64,000 bases of DNA from Hetaerina americana (GCA_022747635.1 JAKTNV010000023.1:8350130-8414129); one strand, 5' to 3'; positions 33,642-43,637 are shown, counted from the first letter of the stretch. Translations and numbers: made by a program. Notes: generated by a model not told the origin, from the letters alone.

Positions 33642-34571
33642 CAGGGTTCGTCCGGAAAATAAGTGTACTGATTTTTTTCCGCCGCTCCAGGCGCGCCCAG
33701 CACCGCTCTGACTGGATGCGATTGGAGGGGGGTATGTTGGCAAGCGACGCTGAAAAAGGCAGTCGGCTCTGAGCTGTGGTGTAGTGAGGAGCTCTGTTAA
33801 CGTGAACCTCCACGCTCGACCCACGTCATGGAACGCGATGCCGAAGTTTTTGGAGCAGCGTTATTCCATCAAATTTGTGGTAAAGCTTGGGAAATCGTCT
33901 ACCGAAACTATCGGTATGATTAACCAGGCTTACGGGGAGTCGGCCATGCCCAGAAATATGATCTTTCGGTGGCACAAGATGTTCGTGGAGGGCAGAGAAG
34001 AGGTCGACGACGAACCACGGCCTGGACGCCCATTAACGACACTCACCGACGAAAATGTGCGAAAAGTTCGCGATGTACTGAACTCTGATCGTCGTCTTAG
34101 TGTTCGGATGATAGCAGAGCAGTGTAATGTGCCAAAAACAATAGTGCACGAGATTAAAAACATCTGGCGAGCGATCAAAAACATCTGGCGGCTGCATCAC
34201 GACAATGCGCCGTCTCACACCGCGCTTGTCGTGTCGGACTTCTTGGCCAAGCACGGCGTGGCAACGCTGCCGCACCCGCCCTACAGCCCGGACTTGGCAC
34301 CACCGGACTTCTTTCTGTTCCCGAAGATAAAGAGGAGTTTGAAAGGAACGCGATACGGGACTTTGGACGCCGTCAAAGAGGCCGTGACGACGTGTCTTCG
34401 AGAGGTTCCCGATGATGCCTTCGCGGGAGCGTTCCAGGAATGGGAACGCCGCTGGAACAAGTGTATCGACTCACAAGGGTCCTATTTTGAGGAATATTAG
34501 CTTAAGATATGTAAAAGTGTAATAAATTTTTTTTCCTGAGCTCAGTACACTTATTTTCCGGACGAACCCTG
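33642..34571 (+). mobile_element. Mariner deletion derivative with perfect 30-bp terminal repeats
   Basis: The ends are perfect inverted repeats of 30 bases (33,642-33,671 and 34,542-34,571), starting CAGGGTTCGTCCGGAAAATA. The element is flanked by TA at 33,640-33,641 and 34,572-34,573, the mariner target duplication. It is 930 bases long against about 1.3 kb for a complete mariner. Identical ends and an open transposase frame suggest recent mobility, powered by a transposase supplied elsewhere. It sits inside the older retroelement at 32.2-35.4 kb. Confidence 0.95.
33838..34500 (+). CDS. Internally deleted mariner transposase, frame still open
   Basis: I place the start at 33,838 (MPKFLEQRYSIKF), because that is where mariner similarity begins; an in-frame ATG at 33,784 would add 18 residues. 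The product is 220 residues against about 345 for the family. Residues 1-60 hold the first helix-turn-helix (FRWHKMFVEGR at 43-53), followed by the GRP hinge at 63-65 and the second helix-turn-helix at about 85-106. The region with the first catalytic aspartate is gone. HHDN (D122) and PPDFF (D157) remain with the 34-residue spacing of DD34D mariners. At the junction, KNIWR is repeated (107-111 and 114-118), reflecting a duplicated stretch of about 15 bases. It could bind the ends but should not cut. Confidence 0.9.
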   Translation: MPKFLEQRYSIKFVVKLGKSSTETIGMINQAYGESAMPRNMIFRWHKMFVEGREEVDDEPRPGRPLTTLTDENVRKVRDVLNSDRRLSVRMIAEQCNVPKTIVHEIKNIWRAIKNIWRLHHDNAPSHTALVVSDFLAKHGVATLPHPPYSPDLAPPDFFLFPKIKRSLKGTRYGTLDAVKEAVTTCLREVPDDAFAGAFQEWERRWNKCIDSQGSYFEEY

Positions 34572-34579
34572 TATATGGT

Positions 34580-34945
34580 TCATTAGGAATGGCAATGACT
34601 GCGAAGGCTGGTCCATTGGATGCTAGTGCTGTGGAAGAGTCTTCTTCTATTTCGGTGGGATCCGTGTCCATGTCATAATCCTCTACGCCGGAGTCGTGGG
34701 AGTCGCTCCCAAAGGAGTCGTCCTCGAGCAGGCTAACTGGCTCTTCCGGGAATCCGGAATTGTGCCAATGCAGTGATTCCAGCAGAAGTAGATCCTCCTC
34801 ACTAAGGAGTTCTGGTGGGCCCGGCAGGTATAGCACGGGTGAGTCTGGAGTCTCCTGGGTGACCGGATTTGTGGAGTAAGTCTTTCGCCCTGGGCGGTAG
34901 GGCCACTCAGTCCGAAGCCATAGACAGGATACTATGGGCCTCATG
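34580..34945 (-). pseudogene. Acidic region of the decayed retroelement
   Basis: The minus-strand frame has ELLSEEDLLLLESLHW, then EEPVSLLEDDSFGSDSHDSG and DYDMDTDPTEIEED. It is strongly acidic and has no domain I recognise. The last residues of the apparent frame come from the mariner end. It lies upstream of the RT remnant in the same orientation, a position where a gag-like or linker protein would be expected. Confidence 0.4.
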
Positions 34946-34949
34946 GAAA

Positions 34950-35415
34950 TCGCACTTTACTGTCTGGGGACTGGGCAAGGAGTTCCGCAGAAGACAGAAC
35001 AGTTTCCAGCACTTGAGATCATCTGGTAACGGTATCGCACCCGATGGGTGCTCCCGAATCAGGTCTGGGAGCCCCGGAGGTTCCGCCGGGAGGAATACTG
35101 GGCAGTACTGAGCCCAGACACGGAACCAGATTCCGCGGTCTTGGCAAGGCAGAGGCGAGAGACAATTGTAACACCGACAATTAGCTGCGACTAGGACAGG
35201 GCCGCTATCTGCTGCAGTGGTATCAATGCCCAGTGGGGCATATCCAGGGAGGTGTTACTCGAGGATATTTTGGATTGGCGTAAAGGCGAACTGACAGCCA
35301 TCAGCGCTGGTGACCCTGAACAAGATCGAGATCCAGTTTGCCGCAATTGAGCCACTAGGGGTAGCCACATGACTGAGGTATCAGGCACGTGGGGTATCGA
35401 ATTTTTGGTGGCCAT
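34950..35415 (-). pseudogene. N-terminal frames of the decayed retroelement
   Basis: The frame from 35,415 starts MATKNSIPHVPDTSVMWLPL and stops at 35,191. In a shifted frame downstream, ANCRCYNCLSPLPCQ is followed by FRVWAQYCPVFLP and DDLKCWKLFC. The clustered cysteines hint at a metal-binding segment, but the spacing is not a standard gag knuckle. The assignment rests only on position and orientation. Confidence 0.3.
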
Positions 35416-35589
35416 CTGAAAGGAGAGACTGGAGACAACAAATTATACTGGTACACTGGTATTTCTACGCGTGAACCGCTTAGCGGATCATGATCATCGA
35501 GGAGTCGCCTTCTAGCGCCTTCAGTGAGAAATAAAACACCCCTATGCGCATGGCATTAGCTCGATGTGTCTCTGCACAACAGTAACTTT

Positions 35590-36700
35590 TGTCTGAGCCA
35601 GCACACGCTCGCTGAGCAAACGCTGGTGTCGGTGAGTATGAAGGTGCTGGAGAAGCAGCGCCTGTGGATTGAATATTGTTTTAACTTCGGAAAAAGTGCA
35701 ATTGAAACTTATACAATAATTTATGAGGCATCCAGCAATGAATCTATGAGTTGGGCCCAGTGTTTTCATTGATGAACCGCTTCCAATGTAGGCAAACTTC
35801 GACCGATGAGGAACCGAGAAATGGACGACCGTTGAAGTCAACGGATGACGCCAGCGTCAACAGTGCGAATGATTTGGTACGTGCTAACCGTAGGTTAACT
35901 CTGAGGCAGATTGTCAATTAAGTTGCCATTAGCGTTGGACTGTGTTTATCCATTTTGACAAATATTTTGGGCATGCAGCGCATCGCGTCCAAATTTGTGC
36001 CGCGAGTGTTCACGGATGATCAGCGTCAAAAACGTCTTGACATCAGCCAGGAACTGCACGATCGTTCAAACGACGATCGAAACTTCTTAAAAATAACTGT
36101 CCCAGGAGGCAAAACCTCGGTTAAGGATTATGATAAAGTAATCAAAGCCCAAACTTCACAGTGGAAGGGGACATCTTCCCCACGACTCAAAAAGCTTGGA
36201 TGTCGCGATCGAAGGTGATGTTGATCGTTTCCTTCGTTTGGGAAGGGATTATTCATTATGAATGTGTCCCCAAAGGACAAACAGTGAACAGGCAGCACTA
36301 TAAGGAGGTTGCGAGAAGTTGAATACACGCCATGATGAGGAAGAGACCACAAATGTGGAGAAACAAATCTTAGTGCTTTCATCACGAAAACGCACCGGCG
36401 CACTCATTATTGACTGTCTCTGAGTTTTTGGCCAATAACAGCACACCAAAGATTCCGTGGCCACCCCACTCTCCTTGCTCTTGCCCCAGCGGAAAATTTT
36501 CTATTTCCTAAGATGTAATCCACCTTGAAAGGACGCCAATATGAAACTGTCGGAGTCATCCAACTGATTTGCACCGCATACATAAAGGCTATCCCTAAAG
36601 AAGCGTCCCAGGCGGCATTCAACTGCTGGAAAAACATTGGAAGCGTTGTATTTGTATCCAAGAGCGGAATTTGGAAGGCGATAAGCTTGATTTAAGGGTA
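35590..36700 (+). pseudogene. Mariner-family transposase pseudogene, nearly full length
   Basis: The text begins MKVLEKQRLWIEYCFNFGKS near 35,638 and continues in shifted frames with EEPRNGRPLKSTDD, ANRRLTLRQIVN, then MQRIASKFVPRVFTDDQRQK and HDRSNDDRNFLKITV. The first catalytic box, TGDETW in the family, is degraded to a PGGKTS-like form near 36,105, but KAQTSQWKG just after it is typical. The HHENAPAHS box (HDN changed to HEN) is read near 36,375-36,405. A decayed C-terminus with LKGRQYET and AIPKEASQAAF ends near 36,660. It keeps the central region that most mariners here have lost, but several catalytic residues are gone. Confidence 0.75.
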
Positions 36701-36704
36701 ACTA

Positions 36705-37485
36705 ATAAAATCGAGTATTATTCAAACAGTCACAAATTTTCCTGAACAGAACTTGTCTCTCTGAGAACCTGTCGATTACCAATATTATTTTTCAATGTTT
36801 TCAAAGAATAAACATGATCAATATTTTACGTTTAATTCAAAATAATGAATAGGATGGTATGCCTACATTGATGATTACCCCTTAAACACGTGAATGGGCG
36901 GTGGGACGCGGCCTTAGGCGTGCGTTACACGCGCCGCGCGTGAGTGACTCATTGGGTGATGTTCGAGGCTGACCCATGAGGTCGGCGGACCGAAATAGTT
37001 GAGGGTTTACGCCACAGTCGTGGCGCGCCTCGTTTCCCCGGCCCCCGGTCGCCGTCCTCTGCCGTGATGACATGATCGCCGCGTTGGTCCGGGGTCACTC
37101 GCCGCCCGCCTCCCGTGTCTCCTCGGCGACGGCGATTGCCACGCCGTTGGACAAACAGAATTGGCGGGCGTCGATTACGATGATGACCCTGGCGAGGGAC
37201 TCCGCGGGAGGTAGGGATAGGAGGTGGGTTGGCGATGTTCCCGTGCTCCGCAGAGAGATGGGAACGGAATTTGCGCACCTCTGGAGCCACAGCGAGGACG
37301 TGCGAGATGGAGCGTCTCTGGAAGTTTCTTTCCACTTAATTTTTAGCAATTTCCTCGTACCATCGCAATTCTCATTGCTATACTTTTCCTTCGCCCAATT
37401 GGCTTTTGCCTTAGTTCATTATGCGACTGGAGCACATTTTCATCTCACCAAATTCGAGTTTATATTCTCTATATTGAGTTTGAAT
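36705..37485. other. Gene-free stretch with a CpG-rich core
   Basis: About 36,880-37,310 is GC- and CpG-rich (GGCGCGCC, CCGCCGCGTTGG and similar words) between AT-rich flanks. Overlapping frames of 128 and 139 codons on opposite strands carry no domain. It may be a promoter-type island. Confidence 0.4.
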
Positions 37486-37489
37486 TCCT

Positions 37490-38175
37490 AGAGATAATCT
37501 TCAACCAACAAAAAATTCTTTTAGGCATACAGGTAGTTTACTGCCCACCCAAGGTTAGTTATTTTTCCGAGTTGGAAGAAGCCTTATCTTCCCACATCCC
37601 GAACTATGGCCATGTTATTATTACGGGTGACTTCAATGCCAAATTTCTTTTCTCAACTTATGACTCAAGGACAATTACTAACTCTATGTAATACCTTGGC
37701 CTTAGCATACCTCCCCTAGAACCTACCCATCATACATTTCAACAGCTACATGGCTTGATGCAATAATTACCGCCAACCCTGACAAAATCCCAACTTACGG
37801 GCAACTTTCTGCCCCAGGAATATCCATGCATGAATTATTTTTAACATACTCATTTAGATTCCCTAAATTTAAGGAAATCTTTATTCTTACTCGTGATTAC
37901 AAGTTAATAGACGACAAAGACCTAGTATCCGATGCAATGACCATTCCATGGCAGTCTATAGAACTCATTGCCGAAATAGTAGAACTATTTAATCCATTCT
38001 TAAATGATCTAGGAGGCAAACGTGCACCGCTAAGAAAAATCCGACTGTCAAAACCACGCTCCCCCTGGATAACAAATGAGATAGACCACCCCCTTCTCTT
38101 CGTGGGTGTTTTCCTGCGTATGTTTTGCCGGATGAGCAATGCCACTCTCTCCCTAGCTTTTCCCACAAACCTCAT
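37490..38175 (+). pseudogene. LINE endonuclease fragment, second family
   Basis: The reading begins near 37,520 with GIQVVYCPPKVSYFSELEEA and continues HVIITGDFNAKF, the GDFN box of the apurinic-type endonuclease that nicks the target DNA. PPLEPTHHTFQ follows and then, from 37,820, GISMHELFLTYSFRFPKF and PWQSIELIAEIVELFN. KPRSPWITNEI near 38,045-38,080 marks the usual end of the linker before the RT. Stops and a frameshift near 37,690-37,780 break it. The family is a CR1/Jockey-group LINE distinct from the element that follows. Confidence 0.7.
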
Positions 38176-38268
38176 TCTTTGCTTATAAGTCTCTTATTTT
38201 ATCGTTATCTTTCTTCACTGTCATTTACTTTGAGTATGTGTATATGTGTATCCTTAATTTATATATGT

Positions 38269-38297
38269 ACTAGCTGACCCGGCGAACTTCGTATCGC
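38269..38297 (+). repeat. Dispersed-repeat motif
   Basis: The string AGCTGACCCGGCGAACTTCG, followed by TATCGCC, is a wording I associate with dispersed repeats in several insect genomes. I cannot name the family with certainty. It lies between the LINE fragment at 37.5 kb and the CR1/L2 element. Confidence 0.35.
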
Positions 38298-38475
38298 CTT
38301 ACAATCAAAGAATAGTTTATTCACACTATTTATAAATCAAGACCGGCTGTACCGATTTTAATCATGTTTGACTTCTTATGATAATATTAGGGGAAAAAAT
38401 TCAATAACATTACAAAAATAAGTATTACAATGGTTTGTCAGAAAGACATTTTCTTTATTCGACCTATGTATACAT

Positions 38476-39015
38476 TTGGGATCCGAAAGGATTTTGGGTG
38501 CCTTTAGGGACCTGAAATCCGAAGTGGATCGTGTGCGGGAGGCATCTGGTGTGGACTTACGGTTGTCCATATGCAGCATTGTCCCGAGGATTGACTGCGG
38601 TGCTTACGTTTGGAGTCGCATTGAGTCTCTAAACAGGAGGCTGTGGAAATTCTGTCGGGACATGGGGGCCGAGTTTGTGGACTTGGAGACCGGTGCTCGG
38701 GTCTTGTCGCGTTCCCTTGATACGCTCTGTGGTCCACTACACCCCTGATGCGTCAGTTCGGGTGGCTCATAGGATCTTCGAGCACTGTAGATACTTTTTA
38801 GGCAAATGAGTAGGTTAGGTAGTGGAGTAAATTTAAATTTGAGGATAAATTTCCCTGATAGCGATATTACAAAGCGTACGTCAATTAGTGGGTCTCACAA
38901 TACTAGGTTGCCTAAAGAGATTTCTCGAAGTACGTACAGAGCTAATGAAACAAAAGAAAGAATAACTTATCAGAATTTAGACCGATCGTGTATTAAGACA
39001 CCCAAGACTAAATAG
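38476..39015 (+). pseudogene. CR1/L2 ORF1, esterase-like domain, 5' truncated
   Basis: The first frame (38,476-38,748) reads MGSERILGAFRDLKSEVDRV, SICSIVPRIDCG and LNRRLWKFCRDMGAEFVDL. After a frameshift near 38,700 the text is RSVVHYTPDASVRVAHRIF. The spacing of a PR-D block, an LN-LK helix and a final H box matches the SGNH-esterase domain known in ORF1 of some CR1/L2 elements, which is thought to interact with membranes or lipids. The nucleophile-serine block lies before the truncated start. A basic tail frame (38,806-39,015) follows. Confidence 0.6.
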
Positions 39016-39084
39016 CATCAACAGAAAGCAGACCTGAACGGACACAAAGAAGGTTCTAGACGAAGAAATAATTTCTGTAGTAGT

Positions 39085-40363
39085 AGTTAACTGCCGAAGT
39101 TTAAAAAAATAAGATACCGGAATTTCACCACTTCATTCATAGCAAAGAGTCAGATATAATTATAGGAACTGAAAGGTGGTTAACAGATCACGTCGCGACC
39201 AGCGAAATATTTCCCAAGTCCTTTACAGTTTATAGAAACGACAGGCAGAATAGAGCCGGAGGAGGAGTGTTTATCGCGGTTAAAAACTCAAGCGTCAGTA
39301 GAGCTGAGTTATTTCCTGATAGCTGTAGGGAAAGTGCCTGGTGCTCAATAAAAATACCCAGTGCGAAAAGGATATATATCTGTGCGTATTATAGACCACC
39401 CCATGCTGGAATTAACTCAATACTAGATCTAGAAAGGCACATAAAAAGCTTTACATCCCAAAACAATGGGCATAGACTGATAATCGGTGGTGATTCTAAT
39501 GTTCCCACAGTAGATTGGGATTCGTACAGTTTTATAAATGGATGTAAAGACAAGGTTTTATGCGAGTCCCTCTTATTGACGTTCACCTCAAATTCCCTAC
39601 ATCAACTAGTCACTTCACCAACAAGGGGAAAGAACATTTTTGATCTATTAGTTACTAATATACCCGAAAAGGTCTTAAATGTAGGAGTAATTGATGGAAT
39701 CATTGATCACAGGGCTGTAAATGCTAAATTTTCCCTAAGCGTCAAAAAAGTTAACAAACCCAAGAGAAAAATTTATTTATTAAATAAATCTGACTATGAT
39801 GGTTTAAAATGTGAGTTAAACTGTTCCTTTTTTAGATTTGACGAATTAAGCAAAACCAGGAGTGTCGTATTGTGCATGACCAGGAGAATACCTGGAATAA
39901 TTTTCTTGCGATAACAAGTTCAGCAATACAGAGATTCATGCCTAGTAAATATGTAAGAGAGAATAAGGAACCCCGTTGGTACAACTCTGAAGTACGGAAA
40001 TCACTAAGATGGCAAAGGGTGTGCCTTGCCAGAATGAAAAACGCGGTTAAAGATTCCTCCCCTGATAAAATCAACGAAACCATAAAGAATTACAAAGCAT
40101 CGAGGTCCACTGCCAAGAAGGCCTTCTGGAAGGCGCTAGCGGAATTCAAAAGGAAAAAATTAGGTGAATATTTAAACGATAACCCAAAGATGTTTTGGTC
40201 CTACGTCAAGGAAGTGCAGGGAAAAAGGTCCACCGTAAACGCATTGAAAAACGAAAAGGGGGATAAAGTAACAAGTAGTTTAGATAAAGCCAACATATTG
40301 AACTCATTCTTCCACAGTGTTTTCAACAAATGCTCCCAGAATATACCAGAGAACCTTCCGTAA
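39085..40363 (+). pseudogene. CR1/L2 ORF2 endonuclease and linker
   Basis: A decayed start with NCRSL near 39,090 is followed by ESDIIIGTERWLTDHV and NRAGGGVFIAVKNS. From 39,267 the frame is open for 215 codons: YICAYYRPPHAGI, LIIGGDSNVPTVDWDS (the GDFN box has serine for phenylalanine), SPTRGKNIFDLLVTN and IDGIIDHRAV, the last being the SDH box with isoleucine for serine. The linker (39,872-40,363) has KEPRWYNSEVRKSLRWQR and NPKMFWSYVKEVQGKRS. The endonuclease would nick the insertion site; the altered GDFN and SDH boxes and a frameshift near 39,840 suggest it is inactive. Confidence 0.85.
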
Positions 40364-40529
40364 ACATTTCTGCAGCCAATGCAAGCAATCGAATTTTCCA
40401 CCCGCGGAATAGTTACTCCTTAAAAACATCGACCCCAACAAATCTCCGGGACCTGGTGAGATACCGGCTCGCGTGTATAAAAAACTGTCGTCTGAAATTA
40501 CCCCTTATCTTGAAATAATATTTAAGAAA

Positions 40530-41280
40530 TAATTAGCAGATGAAAGCGTGCCAAGCGGCTGGAAGATAGCTTCTCTAACACCCATATTTAAAAACGGAGA
40601 CCGGCAGGCAGTATTTATAGACTAATATCGCTCACCTCCATCTCCTGTAAGATTCTTGAACACAACGTTATTAGTTCCATAATGAGGCACCTCGATAGCC
40701 AAGATTTATTGATTAATAACCAACACGGGTTCCACAAAGGTAGATCCTGCGAAACTCAACTCGCACTCTTTGTTCATGATATAATGCATTCCGGTGAAAG
40801 TAATATTCCAGTTGATGCGATATTCCTAGATTTTAAAAAAGCTGTTGATCAGGTCCCGGTCAGGTCCGGGAGTATTACGAGCTGGATTAAACAATTTTTA
40901 AAAAATCGCCTTCAAACAGTCGTCCTGGCCGGTGTATCATCCGATACCATCAAGGTCACGTCGGGTGTACCGCAAGGAAGTGTCATAGGATCCCTCTTGT
41001 TCCTTATTTACATAAATGACCTCAGTACCGTGTTTAATAGCAGGCTCCGTCTTTTTGCTGACGATGCGGTGATTAATGGGGACATACGAAGTCGCGAAGA
41101 CAGAGTCACGTTAGCTAACAGCCTAAATGCAATTCAGACTTTGGGCGATACATGGCAATTGGAATTAAATTTGAAAAATGCGTAGTAATACATTTTTGGC
41201 AAAAGAGTAATTGCCTCCCATTTAGTTACAAAGTGAAACAAACAGAAATCGCGAGGGTAGATTCTTTTAAATACCTGGGT
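40530..41280 (+). pseudogene. CR1/L2 reverse transcriptase, palm with internal deletion
   Basis: VPSGWKIASLTPIFKNGD near 40,550 opens the RT. From 40,682 the frame reads NNQHGFHKGRSCETQLALF, AIFLDFKKAVDQVP (first catalytic aspartate), VTSGVPQGSVIGSLLFLIY and LRLFADDAV (FADD near 41,055-41,066). About 20 residues between the KAVDQVP box and SITSWIKQFL are missing compared with the family, and stops interrupt the start. The thumb region with YLGVTIT near 41,270-41,290 is cut by the RTE insertion. Confidence 0.85.
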
Positions 41281-41296
41281 GTAACAATTACTCGAT

Positions 41297-42060
41297 ATGG
41301 AAAGTCTGCAGAGGAAGGGTGAAATCGGTGCGCTGTACAGCAAAGTTAAATCGTTATCGGGAAGTAAGAAAGGAAGAGCTATGCTAACAGTTAGAGATAA
41401 GGCGGGTAAGGTAATAGTTGACGCAGGAAAGATCCAAGAGAGATGGAAGGAGTATATAGAAGAACTGTATAGTAAAGAACTCAGACCAACAAAGTTAGAC
41501 ATTGAAAAAGAAAATGACGTAGAGGAAGACAGCTTAGGTCCAGGCATACTAGACAATGAGATAGAAAGGGCATTGAGGGAGATGAAACTAAATAAGGCCA
41601 TGGGGGTAGATAACATTCCCGTGTTACTTTTAAAATGCTTAGGAAAATGTGGGAGGAAGAGGCTATATGGGCTGATACGTAGTATTTATGAGGAGGGAAT
41701 CTGGCCGGAAGACTTTGTGAGATCAGGTTTAGTTCCTATTCCGAAAAAAGTAATGGCTTACATCATGTGAGGACTACAGGGCAATAAGTTTCATATCCCA
41801 CGCAGCTAAAGTTGTTCTCAGGATCATAAACAAAAGGATAGAGAGTAGGGCAAATGAGTACTTAGGGGATGATCAGTTTGGGTTTAGGAAGGGGAGAGGT
41901 ACGCGTGATGCCATTGCAGTAATGAGATAATTAATCGAGAGGAATATAGAACACAACCAGGAGGTATTTGCCTGTTTCATAGATTTCGAAAAAGCGTTTG
42001 ATAGAGTGAATTGGGAAAAACTAATGAGTATATTGCAGAAAATAGGAATAGATTGAAGGG
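41297..42060 (+). pseudogene. RTE ORF2, linker and RT fingers
   Basis: The frame 41,297-41,770 reads QRKGEIGALYSKVKSL, IQERWKEYIEELYSKEL, MKLNKAMGVDNIPV and EGIWPEDFVRSGLVPIPKK. A frameshift near 41,755 leads to SCEDYRAISFISHAAKVVL, DDQFGFRKGRGTRDA and CFIDFEKAFDRVNWEKL, which holds the first catalytic aspartate. Stops occur near 41,929 and 42,055. Confidence 0.8.
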
Positions 42061-42086
42061 AAAGGAGGCTAATCCGCAACCTGTAC

Positions 42087-42833
42087 ATGTCTCAGACTGC
42101 TCAGGTGCGGGTGGGAAACGGGGAGTCAGGATGGGCAGTGTTAGGAAGGGGTGTAAGGCAGGGTTTACCATTATCACCGCTGCTGTTCAACCTGTATGCA
42201 GAGGAAATGACTAAAAAGGCATGGGAAGAACTGGAGGTAGGAATGAAAGTGGGCGGGGAATTCGTAAAATCAGTTAGGTTTGCTGATGACCAAGCTTTAG
42301 TTTGTCAGTCAGCCAAGGGGTTGCAAGCATTGCTGAGTGAATTGGAAATTCAGTGCGACAGGTATGGGATGAGAATCAATATTAATAAAACAAAGGTTAT
42401 GAGATTTTCTAGAAAGAAGAAGGCCAAGCTTAACATTAAAATAGGAGGGCAAAAACTAGAGCAGGTAGAACAGTTTACGTATCTCGGTAGTGTTTTGGAC
42501 CAACACGGTCAAAGTAGTAGGGACGTAAGGGGAAGAATTGCGCTAGGCAAAGAGGCTTTCACAAGGAGGAGGGAGTTGATGACGGGGACTTTGAGTAAGG
42601 ATGTTAAGAAAAGACTCGTAAAAACTTTGATATGGAGCGTAGCTATGTACGGCGCGGAAACGTGGTCATTGAAGCAGGAGGATAGACGTAGACTGGAGGC
42701 TTTTGAAATGTGGGTGTGGAGAAGAATGGAGAAGGTTAAATGGACAGACAAGAAAACAAATGAGGAAGTACTTGGTATGGTGGGCGAAGAAAGGGGTTTG
42801 TTGGGAGAAATTCTATTGAGGCAGGAAAAGTAG
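42087..42833 (+). CDS. RTE ORF2 C-terminal half, open frame
   Basis: The open frame of 248 residues starts inside the RT palm. It contains RQGLPLSPLLFNLYAEEM (24-41), RFADDQALVCQSAKG with the FADD box at 65-68, ININKTKVMRFSRKKK, QVEQFTYLGSVLDQHGQSS, KKRLVKTLIWSVAMYGAETW and FEMWVWRRMEKVKW. The frame ends RQEK followed by TAG, where older copies in this window have TGG and continue. The open frame is part of a larger broken ORF2, so the ATG is not a natural start. Reverse transcription would need the missing N-terminal part. Confidence 0.85.
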   Translation: MSQTAQVRVGNGESGWAVLGRGVRQGLPLSPLLFNLYAEEMTKKAWEELEVGMKVGGEFVKSVRFADDQALVCQSAKGLQALLSELEIQCDRYGMRININKTKVMRFSRKKKAKLNIKIGGQKLEQVEQFTYLGSVLDQHGQSSRDVRGRIALGKEAFTRRRELMTGTLSKDVKKRLVKTLIWSVAMYGAETWSLKQEDRRRLEAFEMWVWRRMEKVKWTDKKTNEEVLGMVGEERGLLGEILLRQEK

Positions 42834-43102
42834 ATGAAGGGGGTGTTGACCGGCAGGGGGATGTTGAAGACTGTGATATAGGGGAGAATGTTGGACAAAT
42901 GAGGAAAGGGAAGGAACAGGATAGGGATGTTGGACGGGATGAAAGTAGGAAGGAAGTATTCAGAGATGAAGAGGGACCTGATATAGAGTAGGATGATGGA
43001 TTTTGTGTTTTGTTAGGAGTATTAAAATGTTTGTTTGGTAGTTGTGTCCATCCAAAAACCTACCTTAACCGGTAGATTACCTTAAAAAAAAAACAATTAC
43101 TC

Positions 43103-43637
43103 ATGATCCGTCCTGGGGAAAGCACATACTAGAAATATGCGGTCGTGCTAATAAAAAATTGGGATTTGTAAAAAGAGTGCTGGGTAAATGCGACGAAAAA
43201 GTGAAGGAACGATGTTTTCTTGCCCTAGTCAGACCCCACCTAGATTATGTTGCCAGTATATGGGGTCATCAAGAGATAAATTTGATTTCGGAATTAGATC
43301 GCGTTCAGCGGAGGGGGCTAGATTTGCCAAACATTGTTATGACCAACGCAGTAGCGTAACTACTTTGCTAGAAAATTTGGGCTGCGATTCCCTGACACAG
43401 CGGCGTTTACAATATAGATTAAACTTATTTAAAACATTTAAATATGGGTCCTTTTCCGATGACATCAAGAACATAATACGAACCCCAACGTATTACGGGC
43501 GGAGGGATCACGAATATAAGATTAGAGAGATTAGAGACTGCAAGACAGACAGATTTAAATGGTCATTTTTTCCAAGAACAATAAGAGACCAGAATGCTTG
43601 TAATCGAAATCCCCCAGGAGTCAGTCCGACACAATAA
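43103..43637 (+). pseudogene. CR1/L2 ORF2 C-terminal domain
   Basis: Directly after the RTE insertion the CR1/L2 text resumes: HDPSWGKHILEICGRANKK, then GFVKRVLGKCDEKVKER, ALVRPHLDYVASIWGH and, after a frameshift near 43,320, ARFAKHCYDQRSSVTTLL, LTQRRLQYRLNLFKTF and FKWSFFPRTIRDQN. This is the thumb and C-terminal domain typical of CR1/L2 ORF2, ending with a stop at 43,635-43,637. The same segment occurs on the minus strand at 50.0-50.58 kb. Confidence 0.85.

Larger units (their letters stand above)
32236..35420 (-). mobile_element. Decayed retroelement with RT and RNase H, clade uncertain
   Basis: On the minus strand, from about 35,415 to 32,240, several frames of similar codon style follow one another: an N-terminal unknown region, a cysteine-bearing stretch, an acidic region, an RT palm and an RNase H-like end. 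Frameshifts and stops are frequent. A mariner (33,642-34,571) splits the acidic region from the RT. I found no LTR, integrase or tyrosine recombinase. The RT boxes and RNase H wording are closer to retroelements of the DIRS or pararetrovirus type than to LINEs, but I cannot assign the clade from sequence alone. Confidence 0.5.
41294..43091 (+). mobile_element. RTE LINE copy C, 5' truncated, 11-bp target duplication
   Basis: The insert begins GATATGGAAAGTCTGCAGAG and ends in an A run after the family tail (TCCAAAAACCTACC near 43,051, then GGTAGATTACC). AACAATTACTC stands at 41,283-41,293 and again at 43,092-43,102, an exact 11-base target duplication. The element is in the same orientation as its CR1/L2 host. 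It lacks the endonuclease part of ORF2 and could not have moved on its own. It is one of the two best preserved RTE copies here. Confidence 0.95.
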
